Shown here piece by piece: positions 30,065-37,652 of a stretch of 41,315 nucleotides of DNA. The stretch's first letter is position 1, and each line of letters opens with the position of its first letter. A model generated the notes under the pieces. It was not told the origin of the DNA and searched no databases. It saw nothing but the letters and a program-made list of their open reading frames with translations. Location: NCBI GenBank assembly GCA_017460365.1, contig JAFUBE010000001.1, positions 1 through 41,315 on the forward strand, in the 5' to 3' direction. A program made the translations under genes and the position numbers. This DNA is from Eggerthellaceae bacterium. Its GTDB lineage: Bacteria > Actinomycetota > Coriobacteriia > Coriobacteriales > Eggerthellaceae.

Positions 30065-30975
30065 TCCTGAGCTACGAGGGAACGGACATCACCGACGAGG
30101 TAACAGTGTCCCGATGCGTGTACGAAGCATGCGAGATCGGGCGCGTACCGTGGCTGTCGGTTGAGTTCGACGACGCAGCCGGGCTGTGGGACAAGTGGGG
30201 CCCGCAGCCCGGCGAGCGCATCGCCGTCGTCGAAGAGGGCATCGCGGCAACGGGCGCGATGTACGTCGACAAGGTTGAGCCGCAATCTGGCGGGTACGCG
30301 ATCCACGCGACGGCGATGCCGATCGCGGACGCTCGCGCCGTGCGGGAGTGGCGCGATACGACGCTGCTCACCGTCGCCGGCCAGCTCTCGACGGTGCTGG
30401 GGCTCGGGTTCGAATCGCATGGATGCGACGACATGGCGATCGCCTACGCGCGCCAGGACGACGAGGGCGCCGCAGCAGTGCTGTCGCGCCTTGCCGTCGT
30501 GTCGGGCTGCACGCTCGACGTGTACGACGGCAGGCTTCACCTGTGCTCTCGCGGTTGGGTCGAGTCGAGGACGGCGGTCGGGACGGTCGCGCTCGGCGAG
30601 GAATCCGATTACGCGTACTCGCGGAAAGCGCCGTTCGCGTCATGCACGGTCAGCCAGCCGGCGACGGCCGATGCGAGCGGGCTGATGGAGGAATGCGGGG
30701 AGGGCGAACCGCGCCTGGCGGTGGTGCTCGACAAGAGCATCGCCCTTCCCGGATCCGCAGAGCTGAGGCGGGCGTGCTCCGGCGTGCTCGCGCACGAGAA
30801 CGCGAGGCGGTCGGCGGGATACGTGCGCGGAAGCTCGCTCTCGCCGTACTCGCCGGGCTCCGTGTGCGTCGTCTCGTGCGAGAAAACGCCGTCGATATCA
30901 GGCCGCTCGGTCGTCACGAGGGTGCGCAACGACTTCGCGGAACAATCAAGCAAGACATGGTGGAGGACGCTATGA
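30061..30975 (+). CDS. Baseplate hub protein (P2 gpD-like)
   Basis: A 304-aa protein of the late-control-D/gp27-like hub group. ITDEVTVSRCVYEACEIGRV and VSVEF-like strands open the beta-barrel domain, and a later LLTVAGQLSTVLGLGFESHG with LSRLAVVSGCTLDVYDGRL matches the gpD pattern. It is shorter than P2 gpD (387 aa). The start is in an ATGA overlap with gene X and the stop overlaps the next start. It would form the central hub below the tube. Confidence 0.8.
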   Translation: MILSYEGTDITDEVTVSRCVYEACEIGRVPWLSVEFDDAAGLWDKWGPQPGERIAVVEEGIAATGAMYVDKVEPQSGGYAIHATAMPIADARAVREWRDTTLLTVAGQLSTVLGLGFESHGCDDMAIAYARQDDEGAAAVLSRLAVVSGCTLDVYDGRLHLCSRGWVESRTAVGTVALGEESDYAYSRKAPFASCTVSQPATADASGLMEECGEGEPRLAVVLDKSIALPGSAELRRACSGVLAHENARRSAGYVRGSSLSPYSPGSVCVVSCEKTPSISGRSVVTRVRNDFAEQSSKTWWRTL

Positions 30976-31526
30976 GCTTAGTCACCGGAACCAAAGCGCA
31001 GAGGAACAAGGCGAAAGACAAGATCAAGGCGAAGAACCCCATAGCGCGCTGGGGCACGTATGCGTTCTGGAAGCTCACGGCTGACCAGATCTGCATGTTC
31101 GACGAGATCTCCATGAGCCGCGAATGGGTCGCCAAGCAGACGAAGGGATCCGGCAAGAAGAAGAAAACGATTGCAGCCCACAAGGGCCCTATCGAGTTCG
31201 ATTTCCGGTTCACGCTGCACAAGGAGTTCTTCACGAAGATCGACCTCGCACAGCAAATCCGCACTTGGAACTCGCGGGTCGGGAAGGCTGCGCCGTTCTA
31301 TCTCGGCACGACGGCGTTCGGAGCCGCGCGCAAGTACAGGCTCGTCGGCGTAAACGTGTCCGACATACAGCAAGTTCGCGGGACTATCGTCGCATGCACG
31401 ATCGAGCTCCATTTCAAGATGACCAACTCGAAGACGCTGAAAAGCGAGAAGAAGCAGTTCAAGAAGGCCATCAAGAAGAAGTCGAAGAAGAAGAAGCAGA
31501 AGCTTAACAAGCGGCGAACGGGGTGA
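30972..31526 (+). CDS. gpU-like tail/baseplate protein with a poly-lysine tail, 184 aa
   Basis: Residues ~28-155 have a beta pattern reminiscent of P2 gpU: a WGTYAFWKL strand, GPIEFDFRFTLHKEFF, IRTWNSRVGKAAPFYLGTTA and a final TIELHFKM strand. Residues 156-184 are almost all Lys and Arg (KKAIKKKSKKKKQKLNKR). The order (after D, before W) is where P2 has gpV, but no spike motifs are visible. The basic end is unusual and may bind nucleic acid or an acidic partner. The start is in an ATGA overlap with gpD. Confidence 0.5.
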   Translation: MSLVTGTKAQRNKAKDKIKAKNPIARWGTYAFWKLTADQICMFDEISMSREWVAKQTKGSGKKKKTIAAHKGPIEFDFRFTLHKEFFTKIDLAQQIRTWNSRVGKAAPFYLGTTAFGAARKYRLVGVNVSDIQQVRGTIVACTIELHFKMTNSKTLKSEKKQFKKAIKKKSKKKKQKLNKRRTG

Positions 31527-31532
31527 TGAAAC

Positions 31533-31847
31533 GTGCTCGCAGAGGGAAATTCAAGCATGGCAGCATGCTCGCACAACCTGCTCGCCATGAAGCAGCGCGA
31601 AGTGCCGTTCTCCCGGACGAAGGGGATGGATCCCGACATCTACGACATGCCATTCGACGAAGCGGAAGGGTATCTCGATGAGGCGGCGCGTAGCGTCCTG
31701 GGAACCTACGAAGACCGCATCGACATCGATGCGGTCGAGCTCGACTTCGGCGAGTCAGACGACGTGAGCGGGGCGTCGTTCACGGTCGAGATCGTGCAAT
31801 CGAGCATCAACGAAGAATCAGACGACTACTGGGAGGGTGATGATTGA
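31533..31847 (+). CDS. Baseplate wedge protein (P2 gpW / T4 gp25-like)
   Basis: A 104-aa protein with the GPW_gp25 signature: REVPFSRTKGMDPDIYDMP at the start, then YLDEAARSVLGTYEDRIDID, where the E-x-R-I/V motif is a hallmark, and a closing beta strand (ASFTVEIVQSSI). The start is GTG 31533, with GGGGTGATG upstream. Gene order W-J-I follows P2. It nucleates the baseplate wedges. Confidence 0.8.
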   Translation: MLAEGNSSMAACSHNLLAMKQREVPFSRTKGMDPDIYDMPFDEAEGYLDEAARSVLGTYEDRIDIDAVELDFGESDDVSGASFTVEIVQSSINEESDDYWEGDD

Positions 31848-32953
31848 TGGGCATGTTCCTCGAATACGACGCCCAGGCGATCCACGACAACATAATCTCG
31901 CGTCTGCAAGAGGCGACGGGCGAGGTTCTGCCGGAGGGTGACGAGCGGCGCGTGTTCGCCGAAGCCCTGACGGCGTACATGCTCGCCGTGCTCGCCGATG
32001 TCGAGGACGTGGCGAAGCAGAAGATGTTGCGCTACGCGCGCGGCGAAGTGCTCGACGGGCTCGGCGAGATGTACGGATGCGAGCGCATCGAGGCCGAACC
32101 GGCCACATGCACGCTCAGGTTCACCGTCCCGGCAGCGCAGCCCTACGCCGTCACGGTTCCGGTCGGAACCGTCGCGTCGACCCCCGATGGCTTCGCCTTC
32201 GCTACCGACAGCGATGCCACAATCGCCGCCGGCGAGACGAGCGTCGACGTTGCCGCAACGGCGACCGACGTCGGCAGCGAGTACAACGGGCTCGTCGCCG
32301 GCAGCGTGAACGTCGTGCGCTCGGCGCTGTCGTTCAGCGCGACCGTCGCGAACGTGACCACGACGGACGGCGGCACTGACGGCGAGCCGGACGACGACGA
32401 GGGCAACGAAGCGTTCCGCCAGCGGATCCTCCTGAAACAGAACGCCGTGAGCACGACCGGAACCGAGGCGAGCTACATCGCCGTCGCGAAAGCATCCGAC
32501 GCCGACGTTGCGGACGTGCAGGTTCCCGATCTCGACGAGGAATACCGCGTCGTCATCTACGTCGTGAAGGCCGGCGGCGGTCTGTTCACCAACGTGGAGC
32601 TCGCAGCCATCCAGGCGGCATGTGGCGCCGATGACGTGAAGCCGCTCGGCGATCTCGTCGTCGTCCAGAACGCCGCGCGCGTCGAGTACGAGATCGAGGT
32701 CGAATACACCTGCTCGGCAGAAGACGAGGCTGCGGTTGTCGCGGCAATCGAGGGCGATAGCGGCGCTATCGACGCGTACAAGGAATGGCAAGACGAGACC
32801 ATAGCGCGTGCCATCAACCCGCAAAAACTCATGGCACTCATGTTCGCGGCCGGCGCTCAGACGGTCGAGGTCACCAAGCCGACCGCGACGGCCGTCACCA
32901 CGGGCCACGTCGCCAAATGCACGAGCGTCGACGCGACCCACGAGGCGGTGTGA
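31847..32953 (+). CDS. Baseplate assembly protein J (P2 gpJ-like)
   Basis: A 368-aa protein of the Baseplate_J family. Conserved parts are LADVEDVAKQKMLRYARGEV, LDGLGEMYGCERIEAEPATC, the beta domain with PVGTVASTPDGFAFATDSDA, and NEAFRQRILLKQNAVSTTGT followed by AVAKASDADVADVQVPDLDE. It begins in an overlap (TGATG) with the gpW stop. It forms the wedge backbone along with gpI. Confidence 0.93.
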   Translation: MGMFLEYDAQAIHDNIISRLQEATGEVLPEGDERRVFAEALTAYMLAVLADVEDVAKQKMLRYARGEVLDGLGEMYGCERIEAEPATCTLRFTVPAAQPYAVTVPVGTVASTPDGFAFATDSDATIAAGETSVDVAATATDVGSEYNGLVAGSVNVVRSALSFSATVANVTTTDGGTDGEPDDDEGNEAFRQRILLKQNAVSTTGTEASYIAVAKASDADVADVQVPDLDEEYRVVIYVVKAGGGLFTNVELAAIQAACGADDVKPLGDLVVVQNAARVEYEIEVEYTCSAEDEAAVVAAIEGDSGAIDAYKEWQDETIARAINPQKLMALMFAAGAQTVEVTKPTATAVTTGHVAKCTSVDATHEAV

Positions 32954-32955
32954 TC

Positions 32956-33528
32956 ATGTCCGACAGATACGACGACATCGAGAGCCTGTGGTTGCTGCCG
33001 GAGTTCATGCGATCTGACGCGTTCGATGCCGAGATGTCGGCGATCGTCGACGACTTCGGGGCCGACGTTTCTGCGGCGACGCGCACGTACAGCGTTTGGG
33101 ACTCGATCGACGTTCTCGGCGAAGCGACGCTCGACGCGCTCGCCGAAGAGCTCAACATCATCTGGTACGACAAGACCGCAGATGTCGAGGCCAAGCGCGG
33201 TGTTGTCAAGAACAGCAAGCGAATACAAGCCGCGCTGGGAACGAAGTGGGCGCTCGAAGAGATCCTGAACATCTACTTTGCCGGCCGCGCGGTGATAACC
33301 GAATGGTTCGACTACGGGGGCGACCCGAACCACTTCATGGTAGAAGCGGAGAGCTTTAGCCGGGGCGACGAGGAAGCCGAGAAGTTCCTCGCCGTGCTCA
33401 GCGGAGTGAAGCGGAAGTCAGCCGTACTCGATGGGGTGATCGCAACCATCGGGTCGGAATCCACTGTTCATGCGTCCGTCTGGGCGCATGGTCGTCGAAC
33501 CGACGAAATGACCGTAAGGAGGGACTGA
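32956..33528 (+). CDS. Tail protein I (P2 gpI-like)
   Basis: A 190-aa protein of the Tail_P2_I family: LWLLPEFMRSDAFDAEMSAI at the start, the central DALAEELNIIWYDKTADVEA with W-Y-D as expected, RGVVKNSKRIQAALGTKWAL and the later IYFAGRAVITEWFDYGGDP. It starts two bases after the gpJ stop, and its stop overlaps the fibre gene's ATG by one base (TGATG). It connects fibres to the baseplate. Confidence 0.92.
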   Translation: MSDRYDDIESLWLLPEFMRSDAFDAEMSAIVDDFGADVSAATRTYSVWDSIDVLGEATLDALAEELNIIWYDKTADVEAKRGVVKNSKRIQAALGTKWALEEILNIYFAGRAVITEWFDYGGDPNHFMVEAESFSRGDEEAEKFLAVLSGVKRKSAVLDGVIATIGSESTVHASVWAHGRRTDEMTVRRD

Positions 33529-35267
33529 TGATTCAGACGTTGACGGAACTGGGCTCGCAGCTACTCGCCGACGCGCTCTCGAGCGAGGAGTCGGTCGAGT
33601 TCACGCGCTGCGCGGTCGGCACCGGCTCGTTCGACCCGGAAGAAGACGACCCAAGCGAGATGGAGGAGCTTATAGCCAGGGCTGCATATATCCCGGTGAC
33701 AGCAGTGCGCAGAGAGGACGGCGGACTAGCCGTCGTCGCAGACATGGACAACACGACGGTCGCCGGCGGCACGGAGATAAGCGAGTTCGGTGTGTACGCC
33801 CAAGCCGAGTCGAGTGACGAGGTGCTGTTCTCATACGCGTACACAGACGAGCCCGAGGTCGTGCCGGCGTCCAGCGAGTCTACCTACGAGCGCAGGTTCC
33901 TGTCGCATTTCGTGCTATCTGACGAAGAAGCTGAGCTTGCGATCGTCTACGACAGCATCGCGGAGGCGATGGAGCAAGCTGGCTACATAACCGCCGATGA
34001 CGTGCAGACTGCGATCAACGCAGCTCTCACATCCGTGTTCAGGTACAAGGGGGTGAAATCGTCGGCGGCAGAGCTACCGGCAACCGGGAACAAAGTCGGC
34101 GATGTTTGGTTCGTTTCTTCCGACAACTCCGAGTACGCATGGAACGGCGAAAGGTGGGAACAGCTCGGGTCGGCAAACGGAGCTCCGGCGTCGCCCACCG
34201 GCATGGTCGCGGAGGCGACGGGAAAGACCACCATAAGGATCAAGTGGAGCGACCCGGAAGAAATGACGTATTCTAACGGGGCGTACTCGGTATGGAAGGC
34301 GACGGCTTTAGTACGAAAGACGGGTTCGACACCACAAAGCCCGTCAGACGGCACGCTCGTGACCATGTCGACCACGCATGACGCTTACGCCACGAGCGGA
34401 TACCAGGACACGGGGCTAGAGAATGGGACGACGTATTTCTACGCGGCGTTCCCGATCTCTGCGGGCGGCGCTATAGGCGTCGCGGCAACGTCGTCGGCTA
34501 CCCCGTCGTGGTCGGCTGTGTCCTGGGCGAACAGCTCGTTTAGCGACATTGTTTCCATGATCGAGGCACATTACTCCGGCGAGATCAGCCTTTCCGATTA
34601 TTGGAGCGTCGGCGACACCCGCACCGTCCCGCTATCGGCCATGGAGGCGACCGGCGTCGGCGAATCGCATGTCGCGCAAGATGTAGAGGTCGTGCTAATG
34701 GACTTCGACCATTACGATCTCACGAGCGCGCAGAAGACGGCGCTCGGCACGTCCAAGACGAAGGCCGCTGTCGTCTGGGGGTTGAAGAACTTCCTATCGA
34801 ACGGCACGGCCGGCGAGTACGGCTACATGGAGAGCACCAACACCAACGCGAACGGCTGGCACGGCTCCGCGCGGCGAACATGGTGCCAGAACGTGTTCAA
34901 GGCAGCGTTGCCGAGCGCGATGCAGTCGCTGCTTAAAGAGGTAAGCATCGTCACGGCAACGAAGGGCAACGCACGGGGAACAACTGCGAGCTCCGATTAC
35001 ATCTTCCTCCCCGCCGAGAAGGAAGTGTTCGGAACCAATACCTACGCGAACTCGACCGACGAAGCATCGCTTTCGCAGTATGAATGGTACGAAACGGCAG
35101 AGAATCGCATCAAGAAAGCCGGCGCGGAAGGTAGCGCGGCCACTTGGTGGGAGCGTTCCCCTCGCGGTTCCAACGCGGCCTACTTCTGTGCTGTCTACTC
35201 CGACGGCACCGCCGATCTCTACAGCGCCAGCGGCTATGTTGGCGTCGCGCCCTGCGGCTGCTTCTAA
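33528..35267 (+). CDS. Tail fibre / receptor-binding protein, DGR target with C-terminal variable C-type-lectin-like domain
   Basis: A 579-aa protein. Residues 1-160 are a P2 gpH-like baseplate-binding domain (LTELGSQLLADALSSEESVE, then TEISEFGVYAQAESSDEVLF). About 170-215 is a short helix and a beta motif (GDVWFVSSDNSEYAWNGERW), and 220-320 a fibronectin-III-like domain. Residues 340-579 are a DUF6273-type domain of the C-type-lectin/formylglycine fold: SVGDTRTVPLSAM, NFLSNGTAGEYGYMESTNTN, CQNVFKAALPSAMQSLLKEV and IFLPAEKEVFG. The last 45 residues (535-579) are the variable repeat, ending GVAPCGCF. Diversified residues there would form the host-binding face. Confidence 0.92.
   Translation: MIQTLTELGSQLLADALSSEESVEFTRCAVGTGSFDPEEDDPSEMEELIARAAYIPVTAVRREDGGLAVVADMDNTTVAGGTEISEFGVYAQAESSDEVLFSYAYTDEPEVVPASSESTYERRFLSHFVLSDEEAELAIVYDSIAEAMEQAGYITADDVQTAINAALTSVFRYKGVKSSAAELPATGNKVGDVWFVSSDNSEYAWNGERWEQLGSANGAPASPTGMVAEATGKTTIRIKWSDPEEMTYSNGAYSVWKATALVRKTGSTPQSPSDGTLVTMSTTHDAYATSGYQDTGLENGTTYFYAAFPISAGGAIGVAATSSATPSWSAVSWANSSFSDIVSMIEAHYSGEISLSDYWSVGDTRTVPLSAMEATGVGESHVAQDVEVVLMDFDHYDLTSAQKTALGTSKTKAAVVWGLKNFLSNGTAGEYGYMESTNTNANGWHGSARRTWCQNVFKAALPSAMQSLLKEVSIVTATKGNARGTTASSDYIFLPAEKEVFGTNTYANSTDEASLSQYEWYETAENRIKKAGAEGSAATWWERSPRGSNAAYFCAVYSDGTADLYSASGYVGVAPCGCF
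35131..35264 (+). repeat. DGR variable repeat (VR)
   Basis: 134 bp at the very end of the fibre gene, aligned without gaps to the template repeat at 35849-35982. The two differ at 23 positions, 22 of them A in the template: for example AAC to GCC, CGC, TAC, CTC and GGC, and AAT to GCT, GTT and TAT. The one other change is C to T near the 5' edge. The last 24 bases before the stop are nearly invariant and GC-rich, as expected for the site where mutagenic copying begins. Confidence 0.97.
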
Positions 35268-35279
35268 TATCCTAACCAT

Positions 35280-35303
35280 CGCCTCCGGCGTTAGCCGGAG
35301 GCG
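35280..35303 (+). repeat. DGR-type hairpin/cruciform downstream of VR
   Basis: CGCCTCCGGC (35280-35289), loop GTTA, GCCGGAGGCG (35294-35303): a perfect 10-bp stem with a 4-nt loop, 15 bp after the VR and 12 bp after the stop. DGR targets in other phages carry such short inverted repeats with 4-nt loops just past VR, and they raise retrohoming. It could also end transcription, but no T-run follows. Confidence 0.8.
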
Positions 35304-35343
35304 TTAAAGGGTATAGGCGGTTTTTCGGTTATTATGGGGTCTT

Positions 35344-35832
35344 ATGAGCGTACCGACACATGAAAGAGAACAGTCGCTCGCGCAGTTCGTGGAGACGGCT
35401 CGCGTGCTGAACGTCGAGATCGCGCAGACGGTAGCCAACGGGCCAAAGAAGTACATGCTCACCTATGGCGACCGGCTCGTGAACCTCGCGCTCGATGTGT
35501 ATTCCGAAACCATCCAGGCGAACTCGATTCACCCGTCGAAAGGCGTCCGCGCCGAGGCCGACTATCTTCAGCGGCGCGCCCACTTGATCGAAGCGCGCGC
35601 CAAGACGCATGCGGTCGCAGCGCTCGCGCAAGTCTATTTCGAGGTGTTGAAAGCCGCTCGCGGTCTGCAGCGCAATAAGGGTGAGATCATGGAGAGCGAC
35701 GAGAAGATCGCCCGTCGGTCGAAGCTGAACTCGCGAATGGAGCGGATCGGTGCCATCTGCGACAAGGAAATCAGACTTATTAGCGGGGTGCTGAAAAGTG
35801 ACACGGAGCGGTTTCGGAAGTACAATAGCTGA
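35344..35832 (+). CDS. avd: DGR accessory variability determinant (Avd-like) protein
   Basis: A 162-aa, all-helical protein: SLAQFVETARVLNVEIAQTV, YGDRLVNLALDVYSETIQAN, RAEADYLQRRAHLIEARAKT, FEVLKAARGLQRNKGEIMES and a fifth helix (NSRMERIGAICDKEIRLISG), with basic residues throughout. It sits between VR and TR, where Avd is found. Avd proteins are four-helix-bundle pentamers that bind the template RNA and the reverse transcriptase. This one is longer than the usual ~125 aa. Assignment rests on position and fold type more than on motifs. Confidence 0.8.
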   Translation: MSVPTHEREQSLAQFVETARVLNVEIAQTVANGPKKYMLTYGDRLVNLALDVYSETIQANSIHPSKGVRAEADYLQRRAHLIEARAKTHAVAALAQVYFEVLKAARGLQRNKGEIMESDEKIARRSKLNSRMERIGAICDKEIRLISGVLKSDTERFRKYNS

Positions 35833-35848
35833 CGGTTACGCCTCGGAT

Positions 35849-35982
35849 GTAGCGCGAACAACTGGTGGGAGCGTTCCCCTAACGGTTCCAACACGACCAA
35901 CTTCTGTAATGTCAACTCCGACGGCACCGCCAATAACAACAACGCCAGCAACAATAATGGCGTCGCGCCCTGCGGATGCTTC
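35849..35982 (+). repeat. DGR template repeat (TR)
   Basis: 134 bp in the same orientation as VR, 16 bases after the avd stop. Read in the VR frame it has 14 AAC/AAT codons, ten of which lie in the second half. Adenine-mutagenic copying of AAY codons can reach 15 or more amino acids without creating stops. The 3' end (CGTCGCGCCCTGCGGATGCT) differs from VR by a single A to C, the usual IMH/IMH* type of difference. The RNA made here is the mutagenesis template and need not be translated. Confidence 0.97.
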
Positions 35983-36147
35983 CCGAAAGCCCAAGGCGAG
36001 TAACCACGGCGAAAGCATACGGGCGTCGCGCGCCGCAAGGCGCGGCGAGAGGATGCAGGGAGGCGTGACCATGGCCGCAAGGCCGAATGAACGCCGCCGC
36101 TCGCGTGGGGGCTTGCGCTCGCGCGATACGGCATACGCCGGGGCGGC
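35983..36147 (+). ncRNA. Spacer of the DGR template RNA between TR and reverse transcriptase
   Basis: 165 non-coding bases between TR and the RT start. In the Bordetella phage DGR the corresponding spacer RNA is needed for priming and for binding Avd-RT. Here it holds several GC-rich, self-complementary stretches (for example around 36018-36060, with GCGTCGCGCGCCGCAAGGCG) that could form the required structure. An ORF running through TR and this spacer (35798-36154) is of low complexity and not believed. Confidence 0.6.
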
Positions 36148-37284
36148 ATGCTGACCTTCGATGAGGTGTTCACCTTCGAACACCTCTACGATTGCGCCCA
36201 CGAGTGCTGCAACGGCGTTCGCTGGAAGGCATCGACGCAAATGTTCGAGAGTTCGGTGCTGATATGGGTCGCTCGTCTCAAAGACGAGCTGGAACGCGGC
36301 GTGTACCGGTCGAAGGGCTTCAACCACTTCACGATCGTGGAGCGCGGGAAGACCCGACACATCCAGTCGATACACATAAGCGAGCGAACCGTCCAAAAGT
36401 GCCTCGTGCAATACGCCCTGCGCCCGCTCATCATGCCCAAGCTCATAGCATCGAACCACGCAACGCTTCCGGGGCATGGCACGGAAACGGCGCTGAAGGA
36501 GCTGCGCGAGCACCTGCGATGGTGGCACGCGCGGCACGGCCGCGCGGGCGGCGTGCTCGTCATGGACTACCACGACTATTTCGGGAGCGTCAGGCACGAC
36601 GAGCTGAAGGCCATGTACCGAAAGCTCGACATGGACGATCGGCTGTACGACATCACCTGTTACTTCATCGACTGCTTCGAGGGCGATACGGGTTTGGGAC
36701 TCGGGAGCGAGATCAGCCAGATTTCGGCGGTGTTCTACGTCAACCCGATAGACCATTTCCTGAAAGACACCATGGGCTTTCACTGTTACGGGCGCTACAT
36801 GGACGATTCCTATCTGATAGGCGAAACCGATGACCTGGTGCTCGCGTTGGGGTGCGTTGAATCGCTCTCGCTCGCGCGCGGATTGACCCTGAACCCGAAA
36901 GCGACGAACATCACGCGCCTCGACGGAGGATCGTTCAAGTACCTCAAGAAGCGCGTGTTCGTGTCGGAAACGGGAAAGATCGTGATGCGGCTCGACCGGG
37001 CGAACATCGCCCGCGAGCGAAAGCGAATCAAGGCAAACGCCCGCAAGCTCGCCGAAGGCGAGATCACGGGGGAATCGGAGTACCAGTCATGGCAATCGTG
37101 GCAATCCTACGCGTCGAAGATCGACGCGCACAACACCGTGAACAGGATGGCCGCCGAGCGCGACGCCGCCCTGGAACGCGCATTGAAGGCACCCCCCCGC
37201 AGGCTGATTTGCCGAACCGAAGCTAACCTCGACCCCCGCTCCCGCGGGGGTTTTTTAATGCCCGAACACAGCGATTACCGATAG
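36148..37284 (+). CDS. DGR reverse transcriptase
   Basis: A 378-aa protein with reverse transcriptase motifs in order: R/K fingers near 50-75, Asp140 in VLVMDYHDYFGS (motif A), the DGR-specific GLGSEISQISAVFYVN with Ser190-Gln191 where retroviral enzymes have another pair, the catalytic YMDD (217-220), and LTLNPKAT...SFKYLKKRVF in the palm/thumb. The (I/L/V)GxxxSQ motif separates DGR enzymes from group II intron ones. It copies the TR RNA with adenine errors and directs cDNA into VR. A perfect intrinsic terminator lies in its last 18 codons. Confidence 0.96.
   Translation: MLTFDEVFTFEHLYDCAHECCNGVRWKASTQMFESSVLIWVARLKDELERGVYRSKGFNHFTIVERGKTRHIQSIHISERTVQKCLVQYALRPLIMPKLIASNHATLPGHGTETALKELREHLRWWHARHGRAGGVLVMDYHDYFGSVRHDELKAMYRKLDMDDRLYDITCYFIDCFEGDTGLGLGSEISQISAVFYVNPIDHFLKDTMGFHCYGRYMDDSYLIGETDDLVLALGCVESLSLARGLTLNPKATNITRLDGGSFKYLKKRVFVSETGKIVMRLDRANIARERKRIKANARKLAEGEITGESEYQSWQSWQSYASKIDAHNTVNRMAAERDAALERALKAPPRRLICRTEANLDPRSRGGFLMPEHSDYR
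37233..37256 (+). terminator. Intrinsic terminator inside the 3' end of the RT gene
   Basis: CCCCCGC (37233-37239), loop TCCC, GCGGGGG (37244-37250), then TTTTTT. This is a classic rho-independent terminator, but it precedes the RT stop (37282-37284) by 26 bases. Most transcripts would end without a stop codon. The true RT gene may have ended earlier and been extended by a lost stop. Confidence 0.85.
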
Positions 37285-37294
37285 GGGGTGGGAA

Positions 37295-37639
37295 ATGGAA
37301 CAGGTCATCCAGGCCGAAACGGCATGGCTCTACATCATGGGAATCTGCGGAGCGATCATCACGCTCGGCGGCGCTATCGCCGTCCTCGTGAAACTGTACC
37401 GATGGGTTCGCAAGCCGAGCGCCGAGAACACCGACAGCATCGAGCAGATGATGGACTACCTCGCATCCGACAAGCGCCGCATCGAGGCGCTTGAGCGTAG
37501 GCAAGACGAACAGGAAGCGGAATCGAAGCTGATGCTCAAGAGCCTCATGCAAATCATGAGCCACGAGATAGATGGAAACCACAAGGAACAGCTCCGCGTC
37601 ACGCGAGACGAAGTGGAGCAGTTCCTAATCGACAAGTAG
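37295..37639 (+). CDS. Holin-like / membrane-anchored coiled-coil protein, 114 aa
   Basis: One transmembrane helix (residues 11-34, AWLYIMGICGAIITLGGAIA and VLVK) is followed by a basic turn (YRWVRKPS) and a long helix with a heptad pattern (IEQMMDYLASDKRRIEALER and KLMLKSLMQIMSHEI). The layout is common in the lysis cassettes of phages of Gram-positive hosts. GGGGTGGG lies upstream of the ATG. It may be a holin or a holin regulator. Confidence 0.65.
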   Translation: MEQVIQAETAWLYIMGICGAIITLGGAIAVLVKLYRWVRKPSAENTDSIEQMMDYLASDKRRIEALERRQDEQEAESKLMLKSLMQIMSHEIDGNHKEQLRVTRDEVEQFLIDK

Positions 37640-37652
37640 AGAGGTGATACCC

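Noticed and set aside
35798-36154. Plus-strand ORF of 118 codons running through TR and the spacer
   Set aside because: Its translation is Thr/Pro/Arg low complexity, and in the VR frame the TR is a copy of fibre codons. The region serves as template RNA.
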